This document shows, piece after piece, positions 16,709 through 25,243 of a stretch of 64,000 nucleotides of DNA. The translations under genes and the position numbers were made by a program. A model generated the notes under the pieces. The model was not told the origin of the DNA. It saw only the letters and a list, made by a program, of their open reading frames with translations, and did not search any database. The first letter of the stretch is position 1, and every line of letters starts with the position of its first letter. The stretch is from JAKOVR01 sp031415655. GTDB taxonomy: Bacteria; Actinomycetota; Acidimicrobiia; Acidimicrobiales; Acidimicrobilacustridaceae. The stretch is from positions 11,492-75,491 of the forward strand of contig JANOSD010000082.1 in NCBI GenBank assembly GCA_031415655.1, written 5' to 3'.

Positions 16709-18466
16709 TTAACCGGCGCGGAAAAGGGCCTGTGCCACGTTGTCGTTCAGCTCAGCATGCACGCGCACATTGGCTTGACGGTCGGTGCGCACGTGGACCA
16801 CATGCAACCCCCCACTCGACGAGCATCGGCGCACGACATCGCTCACCTCAACGGCGGCCGATACTTCATGGACCGTGGCACGGTGGACGACGGCTAACGC
16901 GCCGATGTCGACGCCGTGGGGCGTCCCAAAGAGTTGTTCGAACGTGGGCCGCGGCACCTGTCCAGCCTGAGGAAGGAACTCGAAGATGCCACCGCCGTCG
17001 TTGTCGACCACCACCACGGTGAGCGCCAACCCGTCACGGGTGGCGGCGCCGAGCAAGCCGTTGCTGTCGTGAAGGAAGGCGACGTCGCCGATGAGCAGGA
17101 CGGTTGGCCGTGCAGTGGCCAACCCGACGCCGACAGCCGTGGAAACCACGCCATCGATCCCATTCGCACCGCGGTTGGCGTACATCGCCACATCGGGCCG
17201 GGGCACACCAAACCACTCGAGATCGCGCACCGGCATCGACGAGGACACCATGATCGATCCTCCGGAGGGAACCGAGGCCAGCACATCGCGGGCGATCTGC
17301 GGCTCCGTAGGTTCCGTGTGCGACGTCAGTGTGGCGGCAATCGACTCGGCCGCCACGGCATCTGCGTCTACCCATCGTCGAAGCCAACGAGCGTTCGGAT
17401 GGGTGCTGTCGTAGGCCGATCCCGGCGGCACCGCGTTGGCCATCGCCCTCGCCAGCGGTCCCGGTTCGGCGTGCACCACCGATGCGAGCCGATGGTGCGG
17501 GTCGTACACCGAGCCGTGGGCGTCGATCCCTACCTGCCATGCGTCGAGAGACCCGAGCCACTCGCCGAGCACCTTGGAAGCCGGGAGGGCACCGAGCCGA
17601 AGCACCACTTGCGGACGGGTGGTCTCCACGAATGGTTGGTGGCGAAGGATCGGATCGAAATGCACAATGGTGTGGTCGCCAAGGTTCCGGCACCCGCTCC
17701 GACCATCGGCGAGTACCGGCCAGGCCAAGGTCTGCGCCAGCAGTTCCACACCGTCGTGGTCCTCGATTCTCCCCCCCACCACGATGACGCCCTGTTTGCC
17801 GGCACAGCCGGCGGCCAACGCCTCCGCCGTGGTGAGATCGGGCTGATCCGCACGATGGGCAGCGATGTGGCGGCGCCACGCTTGTTCGCCCACGTGCCGC
17901 GCCTCGGGCAACTTGCCGACGGTCCCGGCCAGCGGTTCACGAAACGCCAGATTGAGCTGCACCGGACCGGGCGGCGAGCCCATCGCTTCTTCGTGCGCCC
18001 GCGCGGCGAGGCTGCGCCACGACCCTCGATCGGAACCATCGGGGGGGCCGGGCTGGGCAAACCAACGCAGCACGTTGCGGTAAAGCTGGGTTTGGTCGAT
18101 CGTCTGCGGCGCGCCCACGTCTTGGAGCTCCGGGGGACGGTCGGCGGTAAGGGCGATGAGCGGGACGTGGGCGTGGTGGGCCTCCACCAACGCCGGATGG
18201 AGCTCCACCGCGGCGGTGCCGCTGGTGGTGACGATCAGTGTGGGACGGCCCGATGCGAGGGCCAGCCCGAGGGCGAGAAAGGCACCGGATCGTTCGTCGT
18301 GGTGGACGTGAATTCGCAGACCCTGGGCGCCGGCCGCCGCGAGGGCCAGCGGCGTGGACCGCGACCCGGGGCACACCACGATGTCGGTCACGCCAAGCCG
18401 AACGAACTCGTCCATCAGCGTCGCACTAAACGTTGCGTTCGCCGTTCCCACCACATGCGGATCCAT
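16709..18466 (-). CDS. menD: SEPHCHC synthase
   Basis: MenD is a thiamine-diphosphate enzyme that joins isochorismate and 2-oxoglutarate to give SEPHCHC. The 585-residue product has the usual length. Visible signatures are DIVVCPGSRSTPLALAAA and VHHDERSGAFLALGLA at the N-terminus (with the ThDP-activating Glu), VTTSGTAAVELHPALVEAHH, ADRPPELQDVGAPQTIDQ, and the ThDP/metal motif GDVAFLHDSNGL near residue 455. It is convergent with menF, with 40 bases between stops. A TAGCCT -10 box lies six bases before ATG 18466, so the mRNA is probably leaderless. Confidence 0.93.
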   Translation of the reverse strand: MDPHVVGTANATFSATLMDEFVRLGVTDIVVCPGSRSTPLALAAAGAQGLRIHVHHDERSGAFLALGLALASGRPTLIVTTSGTAAVELHPALVEAHHAHVPLIALTADRPPELQDVGAPQTIDQTQLYRNVLRWFAQPGPPDGSDRGSWRSLAARAHEEAMGSPPGPVQLNLAFREPLAGTVGKLPEARHVGEQAWRRHIAAHRADQPDLTTAEALAAGCAGKQGVIVVGGRIEDHDGVELLAQTLAWPVLADGRSGCRNLGDHTIVHFDPILRHQPFVETTRPQVVLRLGALPASKVLGEWLGSLDAWQVGIDAHGSVYDPHHRLASVVHAEPGPLARAMANAVPPGSAYDSTHPNARWLRRWVDADAVAAESIAATLTSHTEPTEPQIARDVLASVPSGGSIMVSSSMPVRDLEWFGVPRPDVAMYANRGANGIDGVVSTAVGVGLATARPTVLLIGDVAFLHDSNGLLGAATRDGLALTVVVVDNDGGGIFEFLPQAGQVPRPTFEQLFGTPHGVDIGALAVVHRATVHEVSAAVEVSDVVRRCSSSGGLHVVHVRTDRQANVRVHAELNDNVAQALFRAG

Positions 18467-18472
18467 ACCGTG

Positions 18473-18478
18473 AGGCTA
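18473..18478 (-). promoter_or_regulatory. -10 box TAGCCT for leaderless menD
   Basis: TAGCCT on the minus strand is six bases from the menD ATG. The same TAGCCT hexamer precedes menE, the AAA+ ATPase gene and the YyaL-like gene at similar spacing. Confidence 0.5.
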
Positions 18479-18575
18479 CAGAAGCTTCACGCCATCGTTC
18501 TACGGCGCGTTCCCGACAAGCATCCCGCTGGGGTCAAGATCGGGCGATTACCCGGCACGCGGGACCCGTGATCAG

Positions 18576-18581
18576 TACGGT
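18576..18581 (+). promoter_or_regulatory. -10 box TACGGT for leaderless ABC transporter gene
   Basis: TACGGT is six bases before ATG 18588. No ribosome-binding site is visible, which supports leaderless initiation. Confidence 0.45.
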
Positions 18582-18587
18582 TCGCCT

Positions 18588-19361
18588 ATGGCCGATCGGG
18601 TGGCACTGGAGATTGCGGGCGTGAGTATGCGGTACGCGTCTACGCAGGCGCTCAATTCCGTGTCGATCACGGTGCCGGCAGGGACGCTCTTTGCCTTGTG
18701 CGGGCCGAACGGGGCCGGAAAGTCCACCTTGCTCCGTCATTGCACGGGGCTGCTGCGTCCCGACGCGGGCCGGATCCTCGTCGACGGAATCGACGTGTGG
18801 GCCGACGGTGCCGGCGCCAAACGACGGTTCGGTTACGTGCCCGACGACCCCACACTTTTCCCGTATCTCACCGGCCGCCAGATGCTCGAGTACATCGGCC
18901 TGCTCCACGAACTCGATGCGCAAACGGTTCGGAAACGCTCTGGCGAACTCATCGATGTGCTGGGCCTGGCCGATCATGCCGACCAACTCCAGCGAACGCA
19001 CAGCTTGGGAACGATCAAACGAGTGGCGCTGGCGTGCTCGCTGATCCACAGTCCTTCGGTGCTGTTTGTGGATGAGCTGTTCGGCGCTATTGATCCCATC
19101 TCCACCAACGCCATCGAGGTGATGCTGCGAGCCTTCGTGGGCCGGGGCGGCACCGTGGTCTTCGCCAGCCATGTGATGGACGTGGTGGAGCGGCTCTGCG
19201 ACTCGATCGCGATTCTCCACGAAGGTCGGGTGGCGTTCGTCGGCTCGTTGGGCGACGCCATGCAAGGCCGCCCACTACGCGATGCCTTCGTGGACATCGT
19301 GGGAGGACGGCGAGCGGACACGCAACAGGAGTTGTCGTGGTTGGCACCCTCATCCGACTGA
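18588..19361 (+). CDS. ABC transporter ATP-binding protein
   Basis: The 257-residue ATPase has Walker A CGPNGAGKSTLLRH (near residue 40), a Q-loop region replaced by YVPDDPTLFPYLTGRQ, a weak signature (HSLGTIKRVALACSL, where LSGGQ is expected), Walker B VLFVDELF and switch His in VVFASHVMD. The usual DEP after Walker B is DEL. The organisation resembles ABC-2 type exporters. The permease gene overlaps its 3' end by 25 bases, so the two make one transporter. The substrate is unknown; the pair sits inside the menaquinone block but no link to quinones is shown. Confidence 0.85.
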   Translation: MADRVALEIAGVSMRYASTQALNSVSITVPAGTLFALCGPNGAGKSTLLRHCTGLLRPDAGRILVDGIDVWADGAGAKRRFGYVPDDPTLFPYLTGRQMLEYIGLLHELDAQTVRKRSGELIDVLGLADHADQLQRTHSLGTIKRVALACSLIHSPSVLFVDELFGAIDPISTNAIEVMLRAFVGRGGTVVFASHVMDVVERLCDSIAILHEGRVAFVGSLGDAMQGRPLRDAFVDIVGGRRADTQQELSWLAPSSD

Positions 19362-20953
19362 ACTGGCGCCAAGCCCGAAACGCCATCACGCTCTACCGCC
19401 AAGAGCGCGGTCTCCCGAGTCATATGTTTCTGGTCGTCGCGCTGATCTTGACGCTCGTCAATGCGCTTTTTGCGGCGGTCGGGGTCGCGACGTGGGATCC
19501 CGCCTTGCGTACCACTGCGGTGACGCTCGGGTTTGTCGGGGTCACCGTGGTGGTCAGCCTTGTCGCGTTGAACCCCGGGCCTGGCCGACACGACCGTGAT
19601 TCCTGGCTGCGACTACTTCCCGCATCGGACCGCCGCCGAGCGGTCGCAACCGTCCTGGCATTGGCGCTGCATCCAGCGGTCGTTGTGACCACATTGGCCG
19701 TAGCGGTCCTGCTCATGGTTGCCGTTGCGCCCTCATCACCGATCGCCGTCATCACGATTTTGGTCGTTCCAATACAAGCGTGTTTTCTTGTCGTCACCGC
19801 CTACTGTGCACAAATTTTGGGCGACGGCCTTGCACGCCAATCGTTCGCGGAGTTGCGCAAGGTCTTTGCAGGTCTCACGGTGCTCATCGCAATCGGTGGG
19901 GCGACGATGGCATTCATCATCTGGGGCACGCCCACCATGCTGCTTCTTCCGCCCCTCGCGCTCGCCGAAGCAACGGCGGCGGCCAACCAAGGCGAACTGG
20001 CGCAGGCTGTCGGCCTCCTTGTAGTGGCGACCGTCTTCACCGGCATCGCCCTCGAAGCGGGCGTTCGGCTCGATCGTCGAGCGCAGGGCCATCACCGCTC
20101 CCGGCGATCGACCCCTGTTCATGCCCCGCACCTGCGTGCGACCCTGCACCTGCGTGCGAACCCGCCCTCGAACCCGCCCAGCTCCCAGGTCCTGTCGTTG
20201 TTCCCGTCCCGACTCCGTGGGGTGGGGGCGGACTCCGTCGGCGCCCACTTGGCCCTCCGATGGCATCAGTTCGGTCCGTGGCGAGCGGCGGGAGCGGTCG
20301 CTGCTTGCCTGGTTGTCGGCGTTTGGGGCGGGCTCGTCGTCCGAAATCGTTTGCCGGGCAGCGCCGACATGACGTGGTTTGCGCTGACGACTCCGTTCCT
20401 CGCTGGCTCCTCCACAGCGCAGTGGTGGCCCACGAACACTGTCCGTTGGCCGCTGGATGTTGTGCCCACGCCGGCGAGTACCGCACTGTGGGCCACAGTG
20501 CGTTTCGATGCCATGGCGATGATTATCGGGATGCTCATTACCGTGGTGACGGCCGGTGGCGTCTCCGGCCAGCCGGTTGCGTTCCTTTGGACACTCGCCG
20601 TGGCACCCGCCGTCTACACAACTCTTGTGGCGGGGTCCTGCTGGGTGGGCCGTCTGCCAAGAATCTCAAATGCGTACAGCAGGCCGCTCGCCGAAACCCT
20701 CGAGCTCCTTGCTCTGGTGGCCGTGGGCACGGTGGTCCCGTTGGCGATCGGCGCGCTACCGATCTTCGCCATGCCGCACTTCACTGGCGTGGCGTTGGCA
20801 GTGTTGTGTGTGGGCACCGGCGTCGTCGGCACCACGCTCGGGTTGGCCGAGATTCGCCGGGTGGGGCGCCGGATCGATGCCCGCCCGTACGAGTTTGCCG
20901 GCCTTGATGTGCCCGATCATCTGCGGGCCCGCTGGGCGCGCCAGCAGGCATAG
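19337..20953 (+). CDS. ABC transporter permease (ABC-2-like)
   Basis: This 538-residue integral membrane protein has about 12 hydrophobic segments and starts at GTG 19337 inside the ATPase gene. A Pro/His/Arg-rich hydrophilic stretch near residues 255-290 (HLRATLHLRA, then NPPSNPPSS) is partly built from a short direct repeat and splits the protein in two halves. I recognise no specific exporter family. It presumably forms the membrane channel for the preceding ATPase. Substrate unknown. Confidence 0.75.
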   Translation: MVGTLIRLNWRQARNAITLYRQERGLPSHMFLVVALILTLVNALFAAVGVATWDPALRTTAVTLGFVGVTVVVSLVALNPGPGRHDRDSWLRLLPASDRRRAVATVLALALHPAVVVTTLAVAVLLMVAVAPSSPIAVITILVVPIQACFLVVTAYCAQILGDGLARQSFAELRKVFAGLTVLIAIGGATMAFIIWGTPTMLLLPPLALAEATAAANQGELAQAVGLLVVATVFTGIALEAGVRLDRRAQGHHRSRRSTPVHAPHLRATLHLRANPPSNPPSSQVLSLFPSRLRGVGADSVGAHLALRWHQFGPWRAAGAVAACLVVGVWGGLVVRNRLPGSADMTWFALTTPFLAGSSTAQWWPTNTVRWPLDVVPTPASTALWATVRFDAMAMIIGMLITVVTAGGVSGQPVAFLWTLAVAPAVYTTLVAGSCWVGRLPRISNAYSRPLAETLELLALVAVGTVVPLAIGALPIFAMPHFTGVALAVLCVGTGVVGTTLGLAEIRRVGRRIDARPYEFAGLDVPDHLRARWARQQA

Positions 20954-21028
20954 GCCGGGCCGGCCGCTCGCCCACTCAGCGGCTCGAGGCGCCGAACGAA
21001 TCGAACGTCGAATGACGGCCACAGGTCG

Positions 21029-21034
21029 TAGCGT
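21029..21034 (+). promoter_or_regulatory. -10 box TAGCGT for leaderless menH
   Basis: TAGCGT lies seven bases before ATG 21042 and favours that start over the in-frame ATG at 21012. Confidence 0.4.
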
Positions 21035-21041
21035 TCTGAAG

Positions 21042-21932
21042 ATGGAGGACCACCACGAGCGACCGCTCCCGTCAGCGAACGCAACGAGCGGTTCGGCGGC
21101 AACGCTGCGGATCGTGCTCGTGCACGGGTTTGCTCAGAACCGCGAATGTTGGGGGCCGTTTAGTCAGGGTCTGGTCGCCCCGCTGCACGCCCCATTTCCC
21201 GACACCAACGAACCCGACCACCCCTCCGCTACAGGCAACCACTCGAAGGCCAATGATCACCTCGTGGGCCACGCCCTCCCCAACGTGGTGATACCGCTCG
21301 ACGTTGCGGGGCACGGATCGGAACCGGCCGATGTCGGGCCGTTTGCCGACGAGGCAGAACGCATCGGTAGCGAGGGCGGGCCAGCGGTGTACATCGGCTA
21401 TTCGATGGGGGCGCGGCTTTGCCTCCAACTCGCCCTCCTTCGACCGGACCTCGTCCATGCGCTCGTGCTCATCGGTGGCTCTCCGGGCGTGGCCGATCCG
21501 GACGAACGAGCCCAGCGCGCAATCGCCGACTGCAGGCTTGCCGACCGAATCGAGACCATCGGCCTCGGCGCGTTCCTCGACGAGTGGCTCGCCCTGCCGC
21601 TCTTCGCCGGGCTCGACGAATCGATGCAGTGCCGCATCGAACGTTTGCAGAACGCCGCCGCCGGCCTGGCCGCCTCGCTTCGCCTCAACGGCACCGGAGC
21701 GCAACCAAACCTGTGGCCCTCACTTCCTGCACTTCACGTGCCCACCCTGCTGCTCACGGGGGCGTTCGATGCCAAGTTCACCGTGATCGCCTCTGCAATG
21801 GTTGCCCACATGCTCACCGGCATCGCCCACCACGTGGTGATTCCCGGAGCCGGCCACTCCGTTCACCTCGAACAGCCACTGCTCGCCCTCGACGCCACCC
21901 GAACGTTTCTGGAATCCGTTTTCGGGTGGTAA
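21042..21932 (+). CDS. menH: SHCHC synthase-type alpha/beta hydrolase
   Basis: MenH eliminates pyruvate from SEPHCHC to give SHCHC. The 296-residue protein has an alpha/beta-hydrolase fold: oxyanion-side VLVHGFAQNRECWGP, nucleophile elbow GYSMGARLCLQLAL (Ser near 120), catalytic Asp in LLTGAFDAKF and His in IPGAGHSVHLEQP. GYSMGAR and the adjacent Arg are typical of MenH. An insertion of about 30 residues (NEPDHPSATGNHSKANDH) follows the first strand. The men context makes MenH likelier than a generic esterase. The start is chosen by its -10 box; ATG 21012 is an alternative. Confidence 0.75.
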   Translation: MEDHHERPLPSANATSGSAATLRIVLVHGFAQNRECWGPFSQGLVAPLHAPFPDTNEPDHPSATGNHSKANDHLVGHALPNVVIPLDVAGHGSEPADVGPFADEAERIGSEGGPAVYIGYSMGARLCLQLALLRPDLVHALVLIGGSPGVADPDERAQRAIADCRLADRIETIGLGAFLDEWLALPLFAGLDESMQCRIERLQNAAAGLAASLRLNGTGAQPNLWPSLPALHVPTLLLTGAFDAKFTVIASAMVAHMLTGIAHHVVIPGAGHSVHLEQPLLALDATRTFLESVFGW

Positions 21933-21944
21933 GTGGTGTGCGCT

Positions 21945-21995
21945 CGAACCTGTGTCGCTCAGCACGACAGTGCGCGGCTCAGCGACACAGGTTCG
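21945..21995. repeat. 51-bp intergenic palindrome
   Basis: A perfect 15-bp inverted repeat (CGAACCTGTGTCGCT ... AGCGACACAGGTTCG) surrounds a 21-base loop between the convergent menH and AAA+ ATPase genes. The position fits a bidirectional transcription terminator, although no T-run follows. Its outline resembles the two palindromes at 25092-25217. Confidence 0.8.
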
Positions 21996-22044
21996 CTCAC
22001 GCACAAATTGGAGAGGCGTCGGATTGGGGGCCCGCTGACCAGTG

Positions 22045-23889
22045 TCAGAGATACATACCGGTGTCGGTGCCGGCCCAGCCCCGTGCGGCGGCGAGTGCGC
22101 TCAAGGCTTCGGTCGTAATCGTTGGCTCTTTGTCCTGCAGAGCTTCGAGCACCGCCACCCGCACGAGATGCTGAAGGTCGGCACCGGTCGCGCCATCAGT
22201 GACCCGGGCGATGGCCTCGGCGTCGGCCGGTACGGCGATCGTCCACCCCTCCGTCTCCTCGGCCACGGCGGAAAGCAGCAGGGTCAGCATGTCGCGACGC
22301 ATGCTGTGGTCGGGGATTGGCAAGTGGATTGTGAGCCCCACGCGGCTGCTCTGCCGGAACGTACCGTCGATGGCCGTGGGCTCGGTGGTGGTGAGCAACG
22401 ACACGATCGGGGCGTTTGCTGCTTGAGCGATGTCGAACGCGGCCGCGAACTGCACCAACGTGAGGGGCATGTCAGTGCCCCGTGTGGGAGCCGCCGCTTC
22501 GGCGTGTTCGATTACCACGAGCGCCGGAGCGAGGTCCTGCACGGCGGCATACACCTCGATCAGCGCTTCCCGACTTGTTGCCGGTTCGACGTAGACGACA
22601 GTGCATTCCCCCGCCAGTTCGGCGGCTATCACCCGGCACAGGGTGGTTTTGCCCGTCCCGGGGGCACCGTCTACCAGCACGGCGGAGTGTGAACCCAGCA
22701 CAGCGCGAGCGCGTGTGGACGGGGTGAGCCGCAACGGCCCGAGCACATAACGGTCGATCAGATCCCAGGTGCCCGCTGGCAGCACCACTGCGGAGCGGTC
22801 GACCGGTGGGCGGTCGGCCACCCGAAAGCTCAACGACCCCAGGCCGCCGCCGACCCGAAGCAAGTTGTGTCGGAGCGGGTTTCGGGCCTTGCGCCGTTCG
22901 TTGAACTGGGCAAGTACGCCGGACGCAACGAGAAGATCGCCGGGAGGAGCGACCACCTCGAGCGTGGGGCCGAGTTGACCGAGGAACACACGAAGCGCGA
23001 CCGCCGGCTGATCGGCCGCGATCGTGCCCGCGGGAATACCGAACCAGCCGATGAGGGGCACAATTGTGCTGGGATCGCGAGAGTCGAACGGAAACCAGCG
23101 GGCCGCCCCGAAGCCTTCGAGGCCACCGCCCACGATCTCTTCAAGCTCGTCGAGCAGATCGCGGATCGCCGCGCCGGTGGCGAACAGGGTGCGGTCGTCG
23201 AGCACCTCGGTGACCACGGCCAGGTTGTCGGGCTCGCCTACACCAAGCCACGCGGCTATCAAGCTCATCGAGTCCAACGGCGGGGCGAAACCCATCGCCA
23301 TTCCGCCAAGATCGTGATCGTGCCCTTCAAGCCCCTCCGACGGGTCGGATCCCCCATCAGGTTCAGCACTATCGGCGCTTGGCGCCAGTGAATCCTGTGC
23401 CGCCTCACCTTCGTTGGCCCGTGCGGCTCCGCCTCCGACCGGCACCTCCGGGTCGCTCGGCGGTTGGTCGTCCGAGCCCGCGGGGGCCGCCAACGTCTCC
23501 CAGTGTTTCATCCAAACTCCCCTGCTCACGGCAAGCGGGGCGCTGGTCAAACCATCGGGAACCTCGCCGAGGAGGTCGATCGGCCAACCCAGCCAATAGG
23601 CCACATCCAACGCCTGATTGCGCGGAATCGACCGACTAAGCATGTGATGTTGAAACTGCTGGAGCACCTCATCCGTGGGTTTCACACAGTTCGCCTTGCG
23701 CCAGAGCCCGATCGGTGAAGCGGCACCGCCCTTTTTTCCCTCCTGATATCGCCGCACCAGTTCCTTTTGGGTGTCGGCCGCAAGAGGCTGGCCCTCGACA
23801 GCCACCGGAGGCGGCACATATCCCTTCGGCCGGCGTCCCGGATGGGGCGGGAACGACGGGTCGGTGGGATCCGGTTTGGCAGCAGGCAT
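22045..23889 (-). CDS. AAA+ ATPase with helical N-terminal region
   Basis: The 614-residue protein ends in an AAA+ module: Walker A VDGAPGTGKTTLCRVIAAE (near 410), Walker B-like APALVVIEHAEAA, sensor-1 region VSLLTTTEPTA, and a C-terminal lid with DGATGADLQHLVRVAVLEAL. The first 120 residues carry a predicted helical domain (QKELVRRYQEGKKGGAASP), and residues 135-200 are acidic and low in complexity. The family is unclear, with a CDC48/FtsH-like lid but no peptidase. A TAGCCT -10 box sits nine bases before ATG 23889. Role unknown; it is not a menaquinone enzyme despite its position. Confidence 0.75.
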   Translation of the reverse strand: MPAAKPDPTDPSFPPHPGRRPKGYVPPPVAVEGQPLAADTQKELVRRYQEGKKGGAASPIGLWRKANCVKPTDEVLQQFQHHMLSRSIPRNQALDVAYWLGWPIDLLGEVPDGLTSAPLAVSRGVWMKHWETLAAPAGSDDQPPSDPEVPVGGGAARANEGEAAQDSLAPSADSAEPDGGSDPSEGLEGHDHDLGGMAMGFAPPLDSMSLIAAWLGVGEPDNLAVVTEVLDDRTLFATGAAIRDLLDELEEIVGGGLEGFGAARWFPFDSRDPSTIVPLIGWFGIPAGTIAADQPAVALRVFLGQLGPTLEVVAPPGDLLVASGVLAQFNERRKARNPLRHNLLRVGGGLGSLSFRVADRPPVDRSAVVLPAGTWDLIDRYVLGPLRLTPSTRARAVLGSHSAVLVDGAPGTGKTTLCRVIAAELAGECTVVYVEPATSREALIEVYAAVQDLAPALVVIEHAEAAAPTRGTDMPLTLVQFAAAFDIAQAANAPIVSLLTTTEPTAIDGTFRQSSRVGLTIHLPIPDHSMRRDMLTLLLSAVAEETEGWTIAVPADAEAIARVTDGATGADLQHLVRVAVLEALQDKEPTITTEALSALAAARGWAGTDTGMYL

Positions 23890-23898
23890 AGCCGAGCG

Positions 23899-23904
23899 AG
23901 GCTA
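23899..23904 (-). promoter_or_regulatory. -10 box TAGCCT for AAA+ ATPase gene
   Basis: TAGCCT on the minus strand is nine bases before ATG 23889, with no ribosome-binding site between, again suggesting a leaderless or near-leaderless mRNA. Confidence 0.4.
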
Positions 23905-23960
23905 CCGGGCCGCCAAGGATGCGACTGTTACCGATCCGACCGAACCCGTGATCTAACCAC

Positions 23961-24012
23961 TCCCTGAGGGCGTCACCCCACGCCGATCCCTGAGGGCGTC
24001 ACCCCACGCCGA
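23961..24012 (+). repeat. 26-bp perfect tandem duplication at the menA 3' end
   Basis: Two adjacent identical 26-bp units (TCCCTGAGGGCGTCACCCCA plus CGCCGA) cover the last codons and stop of menA and the bases beyond. The menA stop lies in the second unit. The duplication looks recent because the copies are identical. Confidence 0.9.
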
Positions 24013-25036
24013 ACGGGACCTGCGGGGCCCCCACAAAGAACCCGACCGACAACAACACGCCGTACAGCAACTGCACCTGTCCCGTAGACCCGAGCACCGG
24101 GATTAGCGCTGCCCCTTTCGCCCCCTGCAACACGGGCAACAGCGGCTTGCGGGCAAGGAGCACCGCCACCAGCGAGAGCGAAGCCGCCGGACGGCGGGAA
24201 ATCCCGGCAATCAGCGGTGTCACTACAAAGGGGAGCACCAAAAGCACGGCGTAAAGAACCCGTGTGCGCTGATCACCGAGCTTCACGGCCAGCGTGCGTT
24301 TGCCCGACACGGTGTCGCTCGGGATGTCTCGCAGGTTGTTGATCACCAGCAGTGCGGTGGCCAGACACCCCACGGGGACCGACGACGCCAGGGCGAGCCA
24401 CGGCATGCGCTCCATCTGCACGAAGGCGCTGCCGGTGGTTGCAACCACACCAAAGAACACGAACACGAAGACCTCGCCGAGACCGGCATAGCCGTAGGGC
24501 TTGGGACCGCCCGTGTAGAACCACCCGGCCGCGAAACACACCAGCCCCAGAGGAATCAGCCACCAACTGACCGCCGCCGCCAGTGCCAGCCCGGCCGCTC
24601 CGGCGACGGCGAAGGAAATGAGGATCGCCCGTTTCACCTGCCCCGGTGTCGCCAGGCCAGAGCCCACGAGCCGCACCGGACCCACCCGTTTGCCGGGATC
24701 GTCGGTGCCCCGCTTCCCGTCGGAGTAGTCGTTGGCGTAGTTCGTGGCCACCTGAATGGCGAGTGCCACCACCATCGCAGCGACGACCCGCCAAAGAATG
24801 ATCCCCCTTGTCACCCCGCCGCCCAGCAGCACGGGGTCCGGATTCCCCCCCGCAACGACGTGACGCACCGTGGAAAACGCCTCGCCGATTGACCCGTGCC
24901 ACTCCCCCGCCGCAACAGTGGTGCCGACCAGTACGGGCACGATCGCCGCAGGGAGTGTGCGCGGCCGCGCCCCCGCCCACCACAGTCGCCAGCCTGATAG
25001 CGCCGGCGCCCCCCCGTCAGCCATCGCGTCAGCCAT
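23999..25036 (-). CDS. menA: 1,4-dihydroxy-2-naphthoate polyprenyltransferase
   Basis: MenA is a membrane UbiA-family prenyltransferase that attaches the polyprenyl tail to DHNA with loss of CO2. About nine TM helices are visible. The first Asp-rich motif is NYANDYSDGKRGTDDP and the second is NNLRDIPSDTVSGKRTLAVK; ARPRTLPAAIVPVLVGT is the usual N-terminus. ATG 25036 follows a GGGAAG site; ATG 25069 is possible, and the frame stays open through the upstream palindromes. It lies 207 bases downstream of menB on the same strand, separated by two hairpins that may end or attenuate the menB transcript. About 345 residues. Confidence 0.9.
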   Translation of the reverse strand: MADAMADGGAPALSGWRLWWAGARPRTLPAAIVPVLVGTTVAAGEWHGSIGEAFSTVRHVVAGGNPDPVLLGGGVTRGIILWRVVAAMVVALAIQVATNYANDYSDGKRGTDDPGKRVGPVRLVGSGLATPGQVKRAILISFAVAGAAGLALAAAVSWWLIPLGLVCFAAGWFYTGGPKPYGYAGLGEVFVFVFFGVVATTGSAFVQMERMPWLALASSVPVGCLATALLVINNLRDIPSDTVSGKRTLAVKLGDQRTRVLYAVLLVLPFVVTPLIAGISRRPAASLSLVAVLLARKPLLPVLQGAKGAALIPVLGSTGQVQLLYGVLLSVGFFVGAPQVPFGVG

Positions 25037-25091
25037 CGCGGCGCTTCCCGCAATCGGCCGTCGTGCCATCGCCCCCGCCCGCGCCAACGTG

Positions 25092-25143
25092 CGAACTGGG
25101 CACACCTCTTGTCGCTGGAACGACACTTGGTGTGCCCAGTTCG
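25092..25143. repeat. 52-bp intergenic palindrome, copy 1
   Basis: Arms CGAACTGGGCACACC and GGTGTGCCCAGTTCG are perfect 15-bp complements. The inner bases TCTTGTCG and CGACACTT nearly pair, leaving a loop of about six bases. With copy 2 it sits between menB and menA and could form a strong RNA hairpin. Confidence 0.88.
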
Positions 25144-25165
25144 AGATCCACTGTGAGACAAGGGC

Positions 25166-25217
25166 CGAACTGGGCACACATTTTGTCGTGGGAGCGACAC
25201 TTGGTGTGCCCAGTTCG
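25166..25217. repeat. 52-bp intergenic palindrome, copy 2
   Basis: This copy has the same outer arms as copy 1 (CGAACTGGGCACAC and GTGTGCCCAGTTCG) and a similar inner TTTTGTCG ... CGACACTT. It is in direct tandem, 22 bases after copy 1, and 26 bases beyond the end of menB. The conserved outer and inner stem with a variable tip is the pattern of a dispersed REP-like element. Confidence 0.88.
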
Positions 25218-25243
25218 GAGAGGGGGGCGGTCGCGGTGGGGGG

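Noticed and set aside
16916..18571. 551-codon open frame antisense to menD
   Set aside because: menD has the full set of ThDP motifs; the antisense frame has none.
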